38,499 nucleotides of DNA from a virus. Both the position numbers and the translations under genes were made by a program. Positions 31,092 to 38,499 of this stretch are shown here, piece after piece (position 1 is the first letter of the stretch; each line of letters starts with the position of its first letter). The notes beneath the pieces were generated by a model. That model saw only the letters and a program-made list of their open reading frames with translations. It made no database searches and had not been told where the DNA came from. The DNA is taken from IMG/VR virus record IMGVR_UViG_3300034684_000053, positions 1-38,499 of that record. The stretch is one strand, 5' to 3'.

Positions 31092-31472
31092 TCACGGGCG
31101 GCACATCCGCCCAGTGTCGTTATCATATTCACCGAGAAACAGGATCGTTGACCTGTACGCGGTGATACCTGTGATCAGTTGTTCTTCTGCATGCCTGGTC
31201 ATGCCTCTGGACATACCTTCCTGCGACATGGCATCTTTTACGGCGCTGTCATAGTCTTCCCTCAGCTCCGGAGTCTTCGCCCAGGTGTCCACATAAATGG
31301 AGACATTGGCGGATCCGTCGCCTTCGGTTGTGACGACGCCGGTATCATCACCGGCAAGTCTGAAACAGCCGCGGGGCAGCTTCTTAAAGTCAGCAGGCCA
31401 GCCCGGTGTCCAGGTCAATCCGGAGATGGCCGGCAGCTTAGGGTAGGCCCAGGTTAAAACGGAAAAAGCCAT
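31092..31472 (-). CDS. Tail terminator / completion-like protein
   Basis: A 126-aa protein (MAFSVLTWAYPKLPAISGLTW ... AKTPELREDYDSAVKDAMSQ) encoded just before the tail tube, where the tail terminator (gpU-like) normally lies. The assignment rests on position and size; no motif is diagnostic. Its start overlaps the stop of the HK97-gp10-like gene. Confidence 0.6.
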   Translation of the reverse strand: MAFSVLTWAYPKLPAISGLTWTPGWPADFKKLPRGCFRLAGDDTGVVTTEGDGSANVSIYVDTWAKTPELREDYDSAVKDAMSQEGMSRGMTRHAEEQLITGITAYRSTILFLGEYDNDTGRMCRP

Positions 31473-31999
31473 CAGTCACCTCCTGAAATCTTCTTGACGA
31501 ATCGCTGAAACGACTTCGCCAGGATCTGTCCTGTTATCTTCTTAGCGGCTTGCGCCGCGGGGTACATGAACGGCTGTGCAGGCTGGCCCTTCGTCGCATA
31601 GAACTGACCGTCCTCATCGCGATAGATCCAGTAGTCCGTATAGAACACGGTCCCCTTTTTCGAGACGTGCTTCCACGGCCCCTGTGCATAGCTGACCGGG
31701 ACGTCCGATCCGTTGCCTCCGGATGCCGCACCGACAGGCCCGGTACCGAACTCTTTATACGCAGCGTGATCGCTGTTCGTGTAAAGGTACCCGGTGACTC
31801 CGTTGCCGTCTTTTTCGGTCTTATACCGGATGCTGTTTCTAAGCTCGCCCGAATCAACCGTGACTAGCTCTTTGGCGATCCCCTGCCCAGCGCGCAGGAC
31901 GGATCGCAGTCCGCGTACGACCGCCTCATCCTGCTGCGGTCCACTCAGACGGTTGATCTCGCCCATCAACGATTCAAGATTTTTGATATCAACCTTCAC
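31472..31999 (-). CDS. HK97 gp10-like head-tail protein
   Basis: A 175-aa protein. The GTG start at 31999 (VKVDIKNLESLMGEINRL) follows AGGAGGCGATCAGCG; a longer reading from 32113 overlaps the upstream gene and is arginine-rich like an out-of-frame stretch. It holds the gp10-family features TVDSGELRNSIRY, HAAYKEFGTGPVG and QPFMYPAAQAAK. It acts in head-tail joining or tail completion. Confidence 0.88.
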   Translation of the reverse strand: MKVDIKNLESLMGEINRLSGPQQDEAVVRGLRSVLRAGQGIAKELVTVDSGELRNSIRYKTEKDGNGVTGYLYTNSDHAAYKEFGTGPVGAASGGNGSDVPVSYAQGPWKHVSKKGTVFYTDYWIYRDEDGQFYATKGQPAQPFMYPAAQAAKKITGQILAKSFQRFVKKISGGD

Positions 32000-32354
32000 C
32001 GCTGATCGCCTCCTCATCCGTCGCGGACAGCACCCATCGCTGATGACTGTCACGCGCAAGCGCTTCCTGCACCTGGTAGACCGTCCCGTCATACTGCACG
32101 AAATCACCGACATTTATTGCCAGCGCATCGCTGCAGGTCATGAACGCGTCCTTGCCAAGCCGCAGACCCCACTCAGCTGCCACCACAGCGTCCTGCACGA
32201 TCTGCAGGTTAACCTGATACTCTCCGAGCTTTGCGCCCGCAGAAGCGGTCACAGAACCCAGTGAACCGGTCGCTTTGGATCGCGCGCGGTGTATGATCGT
32301 CTTATCCTGGAACACAGACCGCTGTGCTGCCTTGAATCTGTCTGTCACTCGCAT
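31989..32354 (-). CDS. Head closure / head-tail joining protein
   Basis: A 121-aa protein (MRVTDRFKAAQRSVFQDKTII ... INVGDFVQYDGTVYQVQEAL ... RWVLSA). Size, beta-rich end and place between the gp6-like connector and the gp10-like protein match head-closure (stopper) proteins. It overlaps the gp10-like gene by 11 nt. Confidence 0.72.
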   Translation of the reverse strand: MRVTDRFKAAQRSVFQDKTIIHRARSKATGSLGSVTASAGAKLGEYQVNLQIVQDAVVAAEWGLRLGKDAFMTCSDALAINVGDFVQYDGTVYQVQEALARDSHQRWVLSATDEEAISGEG

Positions 32355-32358
32355 GGCA

Positions 32359-32730
32359 TCACCACCCGGGGACAGACCAGCGCTCGATCTGTGCCTCGTA
32401 GGACTTTATGGACTGCGCCAGGCTGACCAGTACGCGATCCGCGGCACTGTCCCGGTAGGAGACTGTCTGGCCGTTGTCCGACACCGAAGCGATAACTCCG
32501 GTCTCAGCGTCACCGGTCTGCTGCTGGCTTAGCGTATACGCATCGACTGTCAGCTCTGAGAGAATTGGCAGCATATCGTCAGGCAGAAAAGGCTGCCTGG
32601 TTCGATTCAGCAGCATTGTGCCGGCTCGGGCGATATACACTTTTATCAGATCGTCTTTCGACGTGTCCTCAGCATCGATCCCGAGCAGCATCTTCACCTC
32701 TACCAGAGTAATATCGGTCGGCTCGTACAT
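32359..32730 (-). CDS. Head-tail connector (gp6-like adaptor)
   Basis: A 123-aa protein (MYEPTDITLVEVKMLLGIDA ... LIKVYIARAGTMLLNRTRQPFLP ... VDAYTLSQQQTGD), typical of the all-helical phage connector/adaptor family that sits under the portal. The ATG at 32730 is 8 nt after AAGG; a GTG three codons upstream is an alternative. Confidence 0.87.
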   Translation of the reverse strand: MYEPTDITLVEVKMLLGIDAEDTSKDDLIKVYIARAGTMLLNRTRQPFLPDDMLPILSELTVDAYTLSQQQTGDAETGVIASVSDNGQTVSYRDSAADRVLVSLAQSIKSYEAQIERWSVPGW

Positions 32731-32756
32731 AGCGGTCACCTTCTTTCAGATACAGG

Positions 32757-32782
32757 AAAAGGGATCCCGCTTAGGACCCCTT
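32757..32782 (-). terminator. Weak terminator within the head-tail region
   Basis: AAGGGATCC (32759-32767) pairs with GGACCCCTT (32774-32782) with one wobble; leftward reading is followed by a TTTT run. It overlaps the stop codon of the preceding 61-aa gene. Confidence 0.6.
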
Positions 32783-32956
32783 CCTGCTTCTTTTCGGTTT
32801 AGCAGGCGCCTCTTCGGCGGCCTCCTGCTCTTTCGGTTCTTCGACAGGCGCCTCTTCTGGTACCTTCTCGAATTCAGGATCCGCGATCAGCCGATCAATC
32901 GTGTCCTGATGTTCTATAATCCAGAGCTGGCCTGTCTTCTTGTTTCGGAATCTCAT
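32771..32956 (-). CDS. Small charged protein (61 aa)
   Basis: MRFRNKKTGQLWIIEHQDTID is followed by an Ala/Glu/Pro-rich spacer and a basic end (KPKRSRKGS). Comparable small proteins lie between capsid and connector genes in many Firmicutes phages; the role is unknown. AAGGATCCCGT precedes the ATG, which overlaps the stop of the gene before. Confidence 0.7.
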   Translation of the reverse strand: MRFRNKKTGQLWIIEHQDTIDRLIADPEFEKVPEEAPVEEPKEQEAAEEAPAKPKRSRKGS

Positions 32957-33288
32957 ACGGGATCCTTCACCGCGAAGATCGTGCCTGTAGCGCCGGCGGC
33001 AAAGTCAACATTGACAGTGCCGTCTGTCTGCTTGAATCTGGCGGATTCGAGATTGCCCACAGAATAGGTCTCGCCTTCGCCAACAGTGACCACGAGATCA
33101 TCCTGATCCTTGACTGCTTTCACAGTCATGACCAGGTCTTCCGTTGCGTGTGTGTTAGACACAATCAGAGTCAGATCATCACGGTCATACTCGAAATACA
33201 TATCGTCGGTCGCATCGATCGCCACCGGGGTAACTGCCACAGCAGTATTAAGGCCTGCTGTGAAGACAGTGATTTTAGTACGTGCCAT
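32953..33288 (-). CDS. Possible head decoration protein (111 aa)
   Basis: A beta-rich 111-aa protein (MARTKITVFTAGLNTAVAVTP ... DVTVGEG-like turns ... AGATGTIFAVKDPV) encoded directly after the major capsid protein. Position and composition suggest a capsid decoration or head fibre base protein, but no family motif is seen. GGAGGGATTAACAG precedes the ATG. Confidence 0.6.
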   Translation of the reverse strand: MARTKITVFTAGLNTAVAVTPVAIDATDDMYFEYDRDDLTLIVSNTHATEDLVMTVKAVKDQDDLVVTVGEGETYSVGNLESARFKQTDGTVNVDFAAGATGTIFAVKDPV

Positions 33289-33325
33289 CTGTTAATCCCT
33301 CCTTAGGATCTATAGCCTTGGCTGC

Positions 33326-34192
33326 TTAAGCGTTCTTGCTGCAGACCAGCAGGGCCAGACCGGTCGGACGGGTAACTTTCGCGCCGTAAACGTGCAGGCC
33401 TTTGACGGCATCCGCGAAACGCTTTTCGGGGCGATAGGCTTCAACATCAACGATCTGCTCGGCGTAGGACAGAGCTCCACTAAAGCCTGCAATAACTTTG
33501 AATTTTGCACCGCTTACGTTCGGGACATTGTTCGATTCATAGATGCTGAACCCAGCAGCACGGCCAATAAAGCCATTTGCCAGAACTTCATCTGTCTTTT
33601 GGGTTCCTGCTGCGATGAATCGGCTGTCCTTTTGAAGCAGTCCGATGTACCAAGGCGGCAGAACCACCCAGCGGCCATTCTTAGGGACATTAGCTTCCGT
33701 GAGCAGGACACCAAGGTCAACCAGAGTTTCATAGGCCGCTTGAACGCCTGTGGCAGCAGCCACGTCAATCACGATCGGGGTTGTGTCATCACCAAGAGTA
33801 TTGGTGGAAGCGATTCCGGTATACAGCCCTGCGATTATCTGATCAGCACCATCAGCCAGGGCATAGGCCGCGTTTTTCATGGCCTCACCCATAACCTTCG
33901 GTTTCTGCTGCGCTTTGTCTACATCATCTATCTGGAAGTTGAAATACTTCGCCTTATCGATGAGCAGGATGCGCTGATCGTCGGTCAGGGTTTCCGGGTC
34001 AGAGATGTCAGTGTTCTTGGTGTAGTTTCCGACAGATACGGCACCGAGGCTGTTGATCTTGACCTGATCGCCAAAACCGGAGATCTCGCCTTCATAATCT
34101 CTGTTACAGAGATTGGCATATACCAGAGACTTCTGGAGTTCAGACAGGAGCTGCGCGCTCCAAACAGCGGGAATAAAGTTGTTAATCGACAT
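33326..34192 (-). CDS. Major capsid protein (P22 gp5-like, HK97 fold)
   Basis: A 288-aa capsid protein. MSINNFIPAVWSAQLLSELQK at the N-terminus, GDQVKINSLGAVSVGNY, YFNFQIDDVDKAQQ and the C-terminal AEQIVDVEAYRPEKRFADAV and VYGAKVTRPTGLALL are the usual signatures of the P22 coat-protein family found in Firmicutes phages. It is not fused to a protease or scaffold; the scaffold gene precedes it. Confidence 0.94.
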   Translation of the reverse strand: MSINNFIPAVWSAQLLSELQKSLVYANLCNRDYEGEISGFGDQVKINSLGAVSVGNYTKNTDISDPETLTDDQRILLIDKAKYFNFQIDDVDKAQQKPKVMGEAMKNAAYALADGADQIIAGLYTGIASTNTLGDDTTPIVIDVAAATGVQAAYETLVDLGVLLTEANVPKNGRWVVLPPWYIGLLQKDSRFIAAGTQKTDEVLANGFIGRAAGFSIYESNNVPNVSGAKFKVIAGFSGALSYAEQIVDVEAYRPEKRFADAVKGLHVYGAKVTRPTGLALLVCSKNA

Positions 34193-34200
34193 AAGTTAGT

Positions 34201-34839
34201 TCATCCTTTCTTAAGTGTGCCGTCCGCCAATCCTTGGGTAACGGCGTCCATGTTGGCCTGTATCCAGGCCACGTTATTGATGTTTGCTTGGAATGTTTCC
34301 TGGGTAACTTGACTATTTGAGCCGCCCTGACCGTCGTTTCCGGCACTGCCTGAATTAAACCCTGTGCCTTCATCAGTTGAGCTTTGGATCTCAAAGAGAT
34401 ACGGCTTTTCTTTCCGGAGGCCATCGAGGTCAAGTCCTTCAAGCGTTCCGTCTTCTTTGATCTTGATCCCATCACGCTTGATATGCGCCTTGACGCTCAC
34501 CAGATCGCGCGCCTTTGCCTGCAGCAGTTGTGTGTCCAGGAGATTGTCAAGTTTCTGATCGGCGAGCTGCTTATTCAGCGCTTCCGTGTCAGTCTTGTAC
34601 TTGTCCTGCATTTCACTGAGCTGCTTTTCGAGATCGGATCCTTTGCCGGCTTCCTTTTGCAGATTGGCGATGTCTTTGTCACGATCAGCCAGCTGAGTAT
34701 TAAGTGCTGTCACCTTGCCCGATTCTTCATCCAATCGTGCCCTGGGGACAAAACCTTTCATCTCATCTGTCTGCTGCGCAACAACCTTGTCCGCTTGTTC
34801 TGCAGTAAGACCCAATGCCATCAGTTGTTCCTTTGTCAT
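34201..34839 (-). CDS. Capsid scaffolding protein (GP20/DUF4355-like)
   Basis: A 212-aa, mostly coiled-coil protein (about 35-110, LNTQLADRDKDIANLQKEAG) with a small C-terminal domain, encoded directly before the capsid gene, as scaffold proteins are. The ATG at 34839 (MTKEQLMALGLTAEQADKV) is 5 nt after AAAGGAG; an upstream GTG at 34854 has no site of its own. Confidence 0.87.
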   Translation of the reverse strand: MTKEQLMALGLTAEQADKVVAQQTDEMKGFVPRARLDEESGKVTALNTQLADRDKDIANLQKEAGKGSDLEKQLSEMQDKYKTDTEALNKQLADQKLDNLLDTQLLQAKARDLVSVKAHIKRDGIKIKEDGTLEGLDLDGLRKEKPYLFEIQSSTDEGTGFNSGSAGNDGQGGSNSQVTQETFQANINNVAWIQANMDAVTQGLADGTLKKG

Positions 34840-34966
34840 GTTGGCTCCTTTCACACCTTCGCCTTGTTATCGCGGCCTCGGCCCGCGTCGGGTGTCCAGT
34901 TTGATGTCGCTGTCCGGTCAGCGTAGTTTTGTGCCCCTCTGCCCTCATGCAGGCTTCGCGGCGTAT

Positions 34967-35050
34967 AAAAGGACAGCCGCTCCAGAGATACCCGCACTCT
35001 GGTTAAGCTGTCCTTGTCCTACGGCAGCGGAGTTCCTTGTCAGTCTCCGC
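34967..35050 (-). ncRNA. Structured non-coding segment upstream of scaffold gene
   Basis: The 262-bp space between 34855 and 35116 has no credible gene. On the minus strand it can fold a 6-bp hairpin GCGGAG/CTCCGC (35027-35050) and, after it, a two-tier stem: outer AGGACAGC/GCTGTCCT (34970-34977 with 35007-35014) and inner CCAGAG/CTCTGG (34982-34987 with 34997-35002), ending in TTTTATA. The last part looks like a terminator; the whole could be a small RNA, a leader controlling scaffold/capsid expression, or a packaging or recombination remnant. No known RNA class recognised. Confidence 0.5.
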
Positions 35051-35116
35051 CCCGGTTACCCGGTTATGTTGCTCCTCTTACCCTCAGAGCCTGGGAGATG
35101 TCAGATCACCTCCGCG

Positions 35117-35329
35117 CTATCCTGTACGAACGCAGCGCCCGTTCTGCCAAGCGGCGCAGCCCTCTTTCAGACAATCAGCAAATGTCTGAACGGTGACTGA
35201 GCTTCGCCCGTTGTTGGTCAGGTGCAATCGCCCGGGCGTTCCATCTTCATTTTCCACATCGAGAGGCTTGTAGATCAATTCGCCAGGCCATTCGAAGTAG
35301 GCCTCTGTCATACGGTACGGGCATTTCAT
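35117..35329 (-). CDS. Small cysteine-containing protein (70 aa)
   Basis: Start at 35329 (MKCPYRMTEAYF), which overlaps the MuF stop as ATGA and follows AAGGA by 9-10 nt. Cysteines at the N-terminus (KCPYR), DCLKEGC and RCVRTG may bind a metal. Small proteins of this kind sit between the minor head protein and scaffold in related phages; function unknown. Confidence 0.7.
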   Translation of the reverse strand: MKCPYRMTEAYFEWPGELIYKPLDVENEDGTPGRLHLTNNGRSSVTVQTFADCLKEGCAAWQNGRCVRTG

Positions 35330-36369
35330 GTGAACTTTTCCTTCCATTGGCTGTAGCTCATACCGCGCGGTACAAGGATTGTCTCCCCTGTCCTGGGATC
35401 TCTTGCCCTGCGTTTAAGAGCCGGTAGCAGCTGATCGATGTCTTCATCGTATTCAATGGTTGTAGACCGACAAAACGGATGCAGCGGCGGGAAATTGGTG
35501 CCCGGCTGACGGTCCTTTAGCTTAATGATTTTCCCGTCCATTTTTTGGCACACATCACTGGTTCGGTTATCCAGAGTCGCCACGAACTTGTACTGATCAA
35601 TCTCAGCCTCTTCATAGGCCTCTGCTTCCATCTCGTTGGCGACAAAGTTTGTCTCTGTACGCAGGATCCTCTTCGCCGAATAGCTGCCGCCGTTCTTGAC
35701 AAGATCAGAGACATCGTCCAGGCTTCGGCGCCAAGACCGGCCTGTCACGACATTCTGCCGGAGGATACCAGGCAGTCGGCCTGCAATGTCTTTTGGTTTA
35801 TCCCAGATCCGCTGCGAGTAATGCCGGCCTGACCAGCGTTGTTTCAGTACACCGTCCAGATCCCGTTCCGTCAGCTGTGCAAACGAAAACCCAATGCCAG
35901 TCTTGCGGTGTATATCGTAGATCGTTTGCAGGTACATCTCACGCCCCGCTGATCTGAGCGCAGTATCTGTGATCCTCAACTGGACCGGCGCGACTCTAGC
36001 CAGTTCAACTTCTGCGTTGAGGCGTATTGCCTCAAGCCTTGTTATCCTTGCCCTGTATGCCGGAGCATTGACCTGAGCCATCATCCTGGCACGTTCGGCC
36101 GGATCCTCGATTGTTGCAGCCATTAGCTGAATCCGATTAAGCTCAGCAGGATCCAGTAGCTCCCTAAGAATCCTAAGCGCGTCCTCTTTTGTCAGATCAG
36201 CGTTTCGCATAAAGTTGCCAAGGATCCGGTCAATGTCCTCAGATATCTGCTTAGACACGTCAAGATACAACTGATCGAGGTCTTTAAGATATCGAGCGTT
36301 CCCGCGTTCTACCTGCATCATTCGAAGTTCTGACCTCTTCTGCCAATAGACTGGACTCGGTAAAGCCAT
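35326..36369 (-). CDS. Minor head protein, MuF/SPP1 gp7-like
   Basis: A 347-aa protein with a helical N-terminus and the C-terminal Phage_Mu_F domain: RILRTETNFVANEMEAEAYEE, FVATLDNRTSDVCQKMDGK and FPPLHPFCRSTT. SPP1 gp7 binds the portal and DNA and helps ejection. It overlaps the portal gene stop by 1 nt. No toxin domain is appended after the MuF part, unlike some MuF proteins. Confidence 0.93.
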   Translation of the reverse strand: MALPSPVYWQKRSELRMMQVERGNARYLKDLDQLYLDVSKQISEDIDRILGNFMRNADLTKEDALRILRELLDPAELNRIQLMAATIEDPAERARMMAQVNAPAYRARITRLEAIRLNAEVELARVAPVQLRITDTALRSAGREMYLQTIYDIHRKTGIGFSFAQLTERDLDGVLKQRWSGRHYSQRIWDKPKDIAGRLPGILRQNVVTGRSWRRSLDDVSDLVKNGGSYSAKRILRTETNFVANEMEAEAYEEAEIDQYKFVATLDNRTSDVCQKMDGKIIKLKDRQPGTNFPPLHPFCRSTTIEYDEDIDQLLPALKRRARDPRTGETILVPRGMSYSQWKEKFT

Positions 36370-37955
36370 TACTCATCAGCTCCATCCTCTTCTTCGTTTT
36401 CCGGAGGCTGTCCGTAATCTGACATAAACGCCTGCTGCTGTTCTATGCGCTGTTGACGCTGTTCAAGAAGCTGCTTGTAAGCTTCATCGATATCATCGAC
36501 CAGTGGATGCGCAGCAAGGAGCATTCTCTCTGGCACGATGTTATCGGACTGCGCTATCATCTGCACTGTCTCCAGATCGTTTGTGATCGGTGCCTTATTA
36601 AAAGCTACCTGCACCAGTTCCGGATCGTACTTCTTTGATTGTTTGCGGTTAATCTCTTCAGTAACGAAGCCGAAATGTTCTACAAGCGCTGTTTCTGCCT
36701 GGATGATCAAATTGTCAGCCTTAAGGTCCAGCAGTGTGTACTGAAATTTAAGCGACACGCCAGAAGGCGCATTGCCAAGATTATCGTTAGTGACATCAAC
36801 CGCTTGTCCAAACACGTGGATTGCTTTCCAGAGTTCTTTCAGCCAGTCTATACGGCCGGTCATTTGCATATCCAGCTGTTTCATATCGACTGATCCACCG
36901 TTCGCGGTAACCGACACTACTCGGTTAACCAGGAGCTTCTTAGCAATTGCCGAAGCAGCGTCACCACCAAAGCCGATGATAGCTGCATAGAACTCGTTAA
37001 AGTCCATCAGATTGTTTGTGCCTTTACTAGCAATCAGGTCGTAAGCATCTATTAGATCCTTGTAGACCTCAAGGTCAGTCAGCTTATCGTCATTGTTGGC
37101 AAGCTCGACAAACGGCACACGCCCCCAAGATTTAGGCTTCCTGCCAGTCTCTACGACTGTCACGCCGTCAATCGCGGTTGTTGTTGTGACTTCCCAGTAG
37201 TGCGGCGCTGGATTAATCTCATAGTCACTATCAAGATAAAAGCGGCCTGTAGTCGCATCTTGGATGTAATAAGTGACATCGTTTGCCGTCCACCACTCAG
37301 CCTTTATAATCTGCTTGTAGTCCTTACCGGTGTAGAAATCCACCGTATACCAACGAATAAACTCAACAAGCTCCTGCTCGTGCACAGTGTCATAGATCGG
37401 GATGCCTTCAAGCCTGGTCACAACGACCTGCTTAAGTTTGCCGGACTTGTCCTTGTACTCATGCAGCCAGGCAACACCATGCTGTGAAGCTTTTCTTAAC
37501 CAGCGGAGCAGGATCTTTAAGAACTTGCTGGATGTAGTCTTCACAAGCTCGTTCTGATACTGCCACTCCTCATTACCGGTGCTGCCGTCCTCACCATGCT
37601 CAGCACCATCAACGGTAACCGAAGGCTCCTTGCGTGAGATATAGGCTACCTTCTGCTCGATGTGGTTGAACAGGAATTTATGTTGCTGCCGGACATTGGA
37701 TCCGTTAGGATTAGTGAAATCCTCCTCGACATCCTCTGCAGGATTGCTGGGATTAGGCTTAATGATTGTGGTCTTATTAAACGAATGATTTTTGATATCG
37801 TGCTCGCCTTTGTAATAGCGCTCACCATCAACCGCCTTAAGCCTTGCCGGATCTTCCTTGTGTTTTTTAATCAGGTCAGCCAGGATATCCGGCTTAGTCA
37901 TTGCAGCGTTCTGCTGGATCCTGAGCTTAGCCAGGTCTGTTTGTGTAATTATCAT
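36369..37955 (-). CDS. Portal protein (SPP1 gp6 family)
   Basis: A 528-aa portal. Features: DGERYYKGEHDIKN, NGSNVRQQHKFLFNHIEQKV, the central GRVPFVELANNDDKLTDLE, the stem/crown region DAYDLIASKGTNNLMDF and a Gln/Glu-rich C-terminus. Twelve copies should form the ring through which DNA is packed. Its ATG overlaps the terminase stop (TAATG), keeping the motor and portal genes coupled. Confidence 0.95.
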   Translation of the reverse strand: MIITQTDLAKLRIQQNAAMTKPDILADLIKKHKEDPARLKAVDGERYYKGEHDIKNHSFNKTTIIKPNPSNPAEDVEEDFTNPNGSNVRQQHKFLFNHIEQKVAYISRKEPSVTVDGAEHGEDGSTGNEEWQYQNELVKTTSSKFLKILLRWLRKASQHGVAWLHEYKDKSGKLKQVVVTRLEGIPIYDTVHEQELVEFIRWYTVDFYTGKDYKQIIKAEWWTANDVTYYIQDATTGRFYLDSDYEINPAPHYWEVTTTTAIDGVTVVETGRKPKSWGRVPFVELANNDDKLTDLEVYKDLIDAYDLIASKGTNNLMDFNEFYAAIIGFGGDAASAIAKKLLVNRVVSVTANGGSVDMKQLDMQMTGRIDWLKELWKAIHVFGQAVDVTNDNLGNAPSGVSLKFQYTLLDLKADNLIIQAETALVEHFGFVTEEINRKQSKKYDPELVQVAFNKAPITNDLETVQMIAQSDNIVPERMLLAAHPLVDDIDEAYKQLLEQRQQRIEQQQAFMSDYGQPPENEEEDGADE

Positions 37956-38499
37956 TAGCTAACCCTCGTTTCTACCATTATGTGCGATAGGCTATACCTT
38001 AGGCTGTCGATCCAATGATTGTCACGATCGACCGGCTCCGGTAGCACTGTGCCGTTCTTATCTTCGCGGTATTTGTACTTCTTCATTTCCTGTATGATCT
38101 CTACACAGCGCGGATCAATGAAAATCTTCTGTTTTTGTAGCCACTTGATCCCGAACAAAACAGAGCCCGGCCCCTTTTCGGCCGGTATCGCATTTATCCC
38201 GAAATTGCATAGTTCTTGGATGCTCTTCATCTCGTTGTCGCAGGAGATCACTTCTCGGCCGATTATCGGCTTAAGCTTCTCGGCAATCAAGTCGTTGGTC
38301 ATATTCTGTCCGCCATCTGTCAGGAATATACGAATTTCCTTCCTCGCCCTGTCATAGCTGCAGCGAACATAAGCGACCGGATCCGGAAAGAACCCGAAGT
38401 CCAGACCGTTGTAAAACTGATTGATTCGCTTGCGGTGTTCTGTCTGATCCTCAATCGTCCAGTTAGTGAAGATGAGGTTGCCGAGGATACCCCATTTAC
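37955..38499 (-). CDS. Fused terminase, C-terminal part of the large subunit (gene continues from the left contig end)
   Basis: This completes the gene whose first 537 codons are at 1-1613; positions 38373-38499 repeat 1-127. It encodes the rest of the RNase H-like nuclease domain: SCDNE (D583 in the full protein), the G-rich FGIKWLQKQKIFIDPRC region and HWIDSLRYSL (D660). With D529 these form the expected metal-binding triad. The stop overlaps the portal start. Confidence 0.95.
   Translation of the reverse strand, partial: KWGILGNLIFTNWTIEDQTEHRKRINQFYNGLDFGFFPDPVAYVRCSYDRARKEIRIFLTDGGQNMTNDLIAEKLKPIIGREVISCDNEMKSIQELCNFGINAIPAEKGPGSVLFGIKWLQKQKIFIDPRCVEIIQEMKKYKYREDKNGTVLPEPVDRDNHWIDSLRYSLSHIMVETRVS
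38373..38499. repeat. Terminal direct repeat, right copy
   Basis: Identical to bases 1-127. Removing one copy gives the circular unit of 38,372 bp. Confidence 0.95.

Noticed and set aside
33392-34312. A 306-codon plus-strand frame opposite the major capsid gene
   Set aside because: It runs antisense to a clear capsid protein, has cysteine-rich random-looking sequence and no initiation signal.
34715-35200. Plus-strand frames across the gap upstream of the scaffold gene
   Set aside because: They are proline/serine/arginine-rich without domains or ribosome sites; the segment is better explained as structured non-coding DNA on the other strand.

Overview
The window is a complete temperate tailed-phage genome (siphovirus-like) recovered as a circular molecule. 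Bases 1-127 are repeated exactly at 38373-38499, so the unit genome is 38,372 bp and the terminase gene runs across the contig ends. Strong AGGAGG-type ribosome sites, occasional GTG/TTG starts, an ArpU-type late regulator, a repressor/ImmA pair and an SPP1/PBSX-like packaging module all point to a Firmicutes (probably clostridial, gut) host; this is inference, since no host genes are present apart from an attP that copies the 3' end of a tRNA or tmRNA gene.

Layout. Almost everything is on the minus strand. The lysogeny switch (about 15.47-15.83 kb) has a strong leftward promoter (TTGACA-17-TAGAAT), a rightward promoter (TTGAAT-17-TATAAT) and 15-bp TAGAA-N5-TTCTA operators. Rightward lie a CI-like repressor, an ImmA/IrrE protease, a membrane zinc-ribbon protein that may be a lysogenic-conversion factor, a tyrosine integrase and attP with arm-site repeats. 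Leftward is the early operon: Cro-like protein, antirepressor, small regulators, Lar-like and MazG-like proteins, a RecF/SMC-like ATPase, an HNH homing-type endonuclease, a PD-(D/E)XK nuclease, SSB, CHC2 primase, DUF927 helicase, a candidate replication origin built of GGGGC repeats, an SF2 helicase, a VRR-NUC nuclease, a SANT/Myb-like protein, many tiny zinc-ribbon proteins, and finally the ArpU-like late activator followed by a terminator.

The late operon starts at 1613, crosses the contig ends and ends at a terminator near 18.58 kb. Its order is terminase, portal, MuF-type minor head protein, scaffold, major capsid protein, head-tail connectors, tail tube, tail chaperones with a T7 slippery heptamer, tape measure, distal tail and Tal-like protein, a diversity-generating retroelement (DGR), small tail proteins, holin and amidase endolysin.

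The two most striking things are these. First, there is a complete DGR (variable tail adhesin, VR, hairpin, Avd, TR, reverse transcriptase) in which all 16 differences between the 100-bp VR and TR fall at template adenines, direct evidence of past mutagenic retrohoming in the receptor-binding protein. Second, the small and large terminase subunits are fused in one 676-codon frame. Other points worth a look are the GGGGC-iteron origin, a far third operator next to the cro stop codon, a promoter-then-terminator arrangement ahead of the late operon, a structured non-coding segment upstream of the scaffold gene, and a MazG-like enzyme with an inserted zinc-binding loop.
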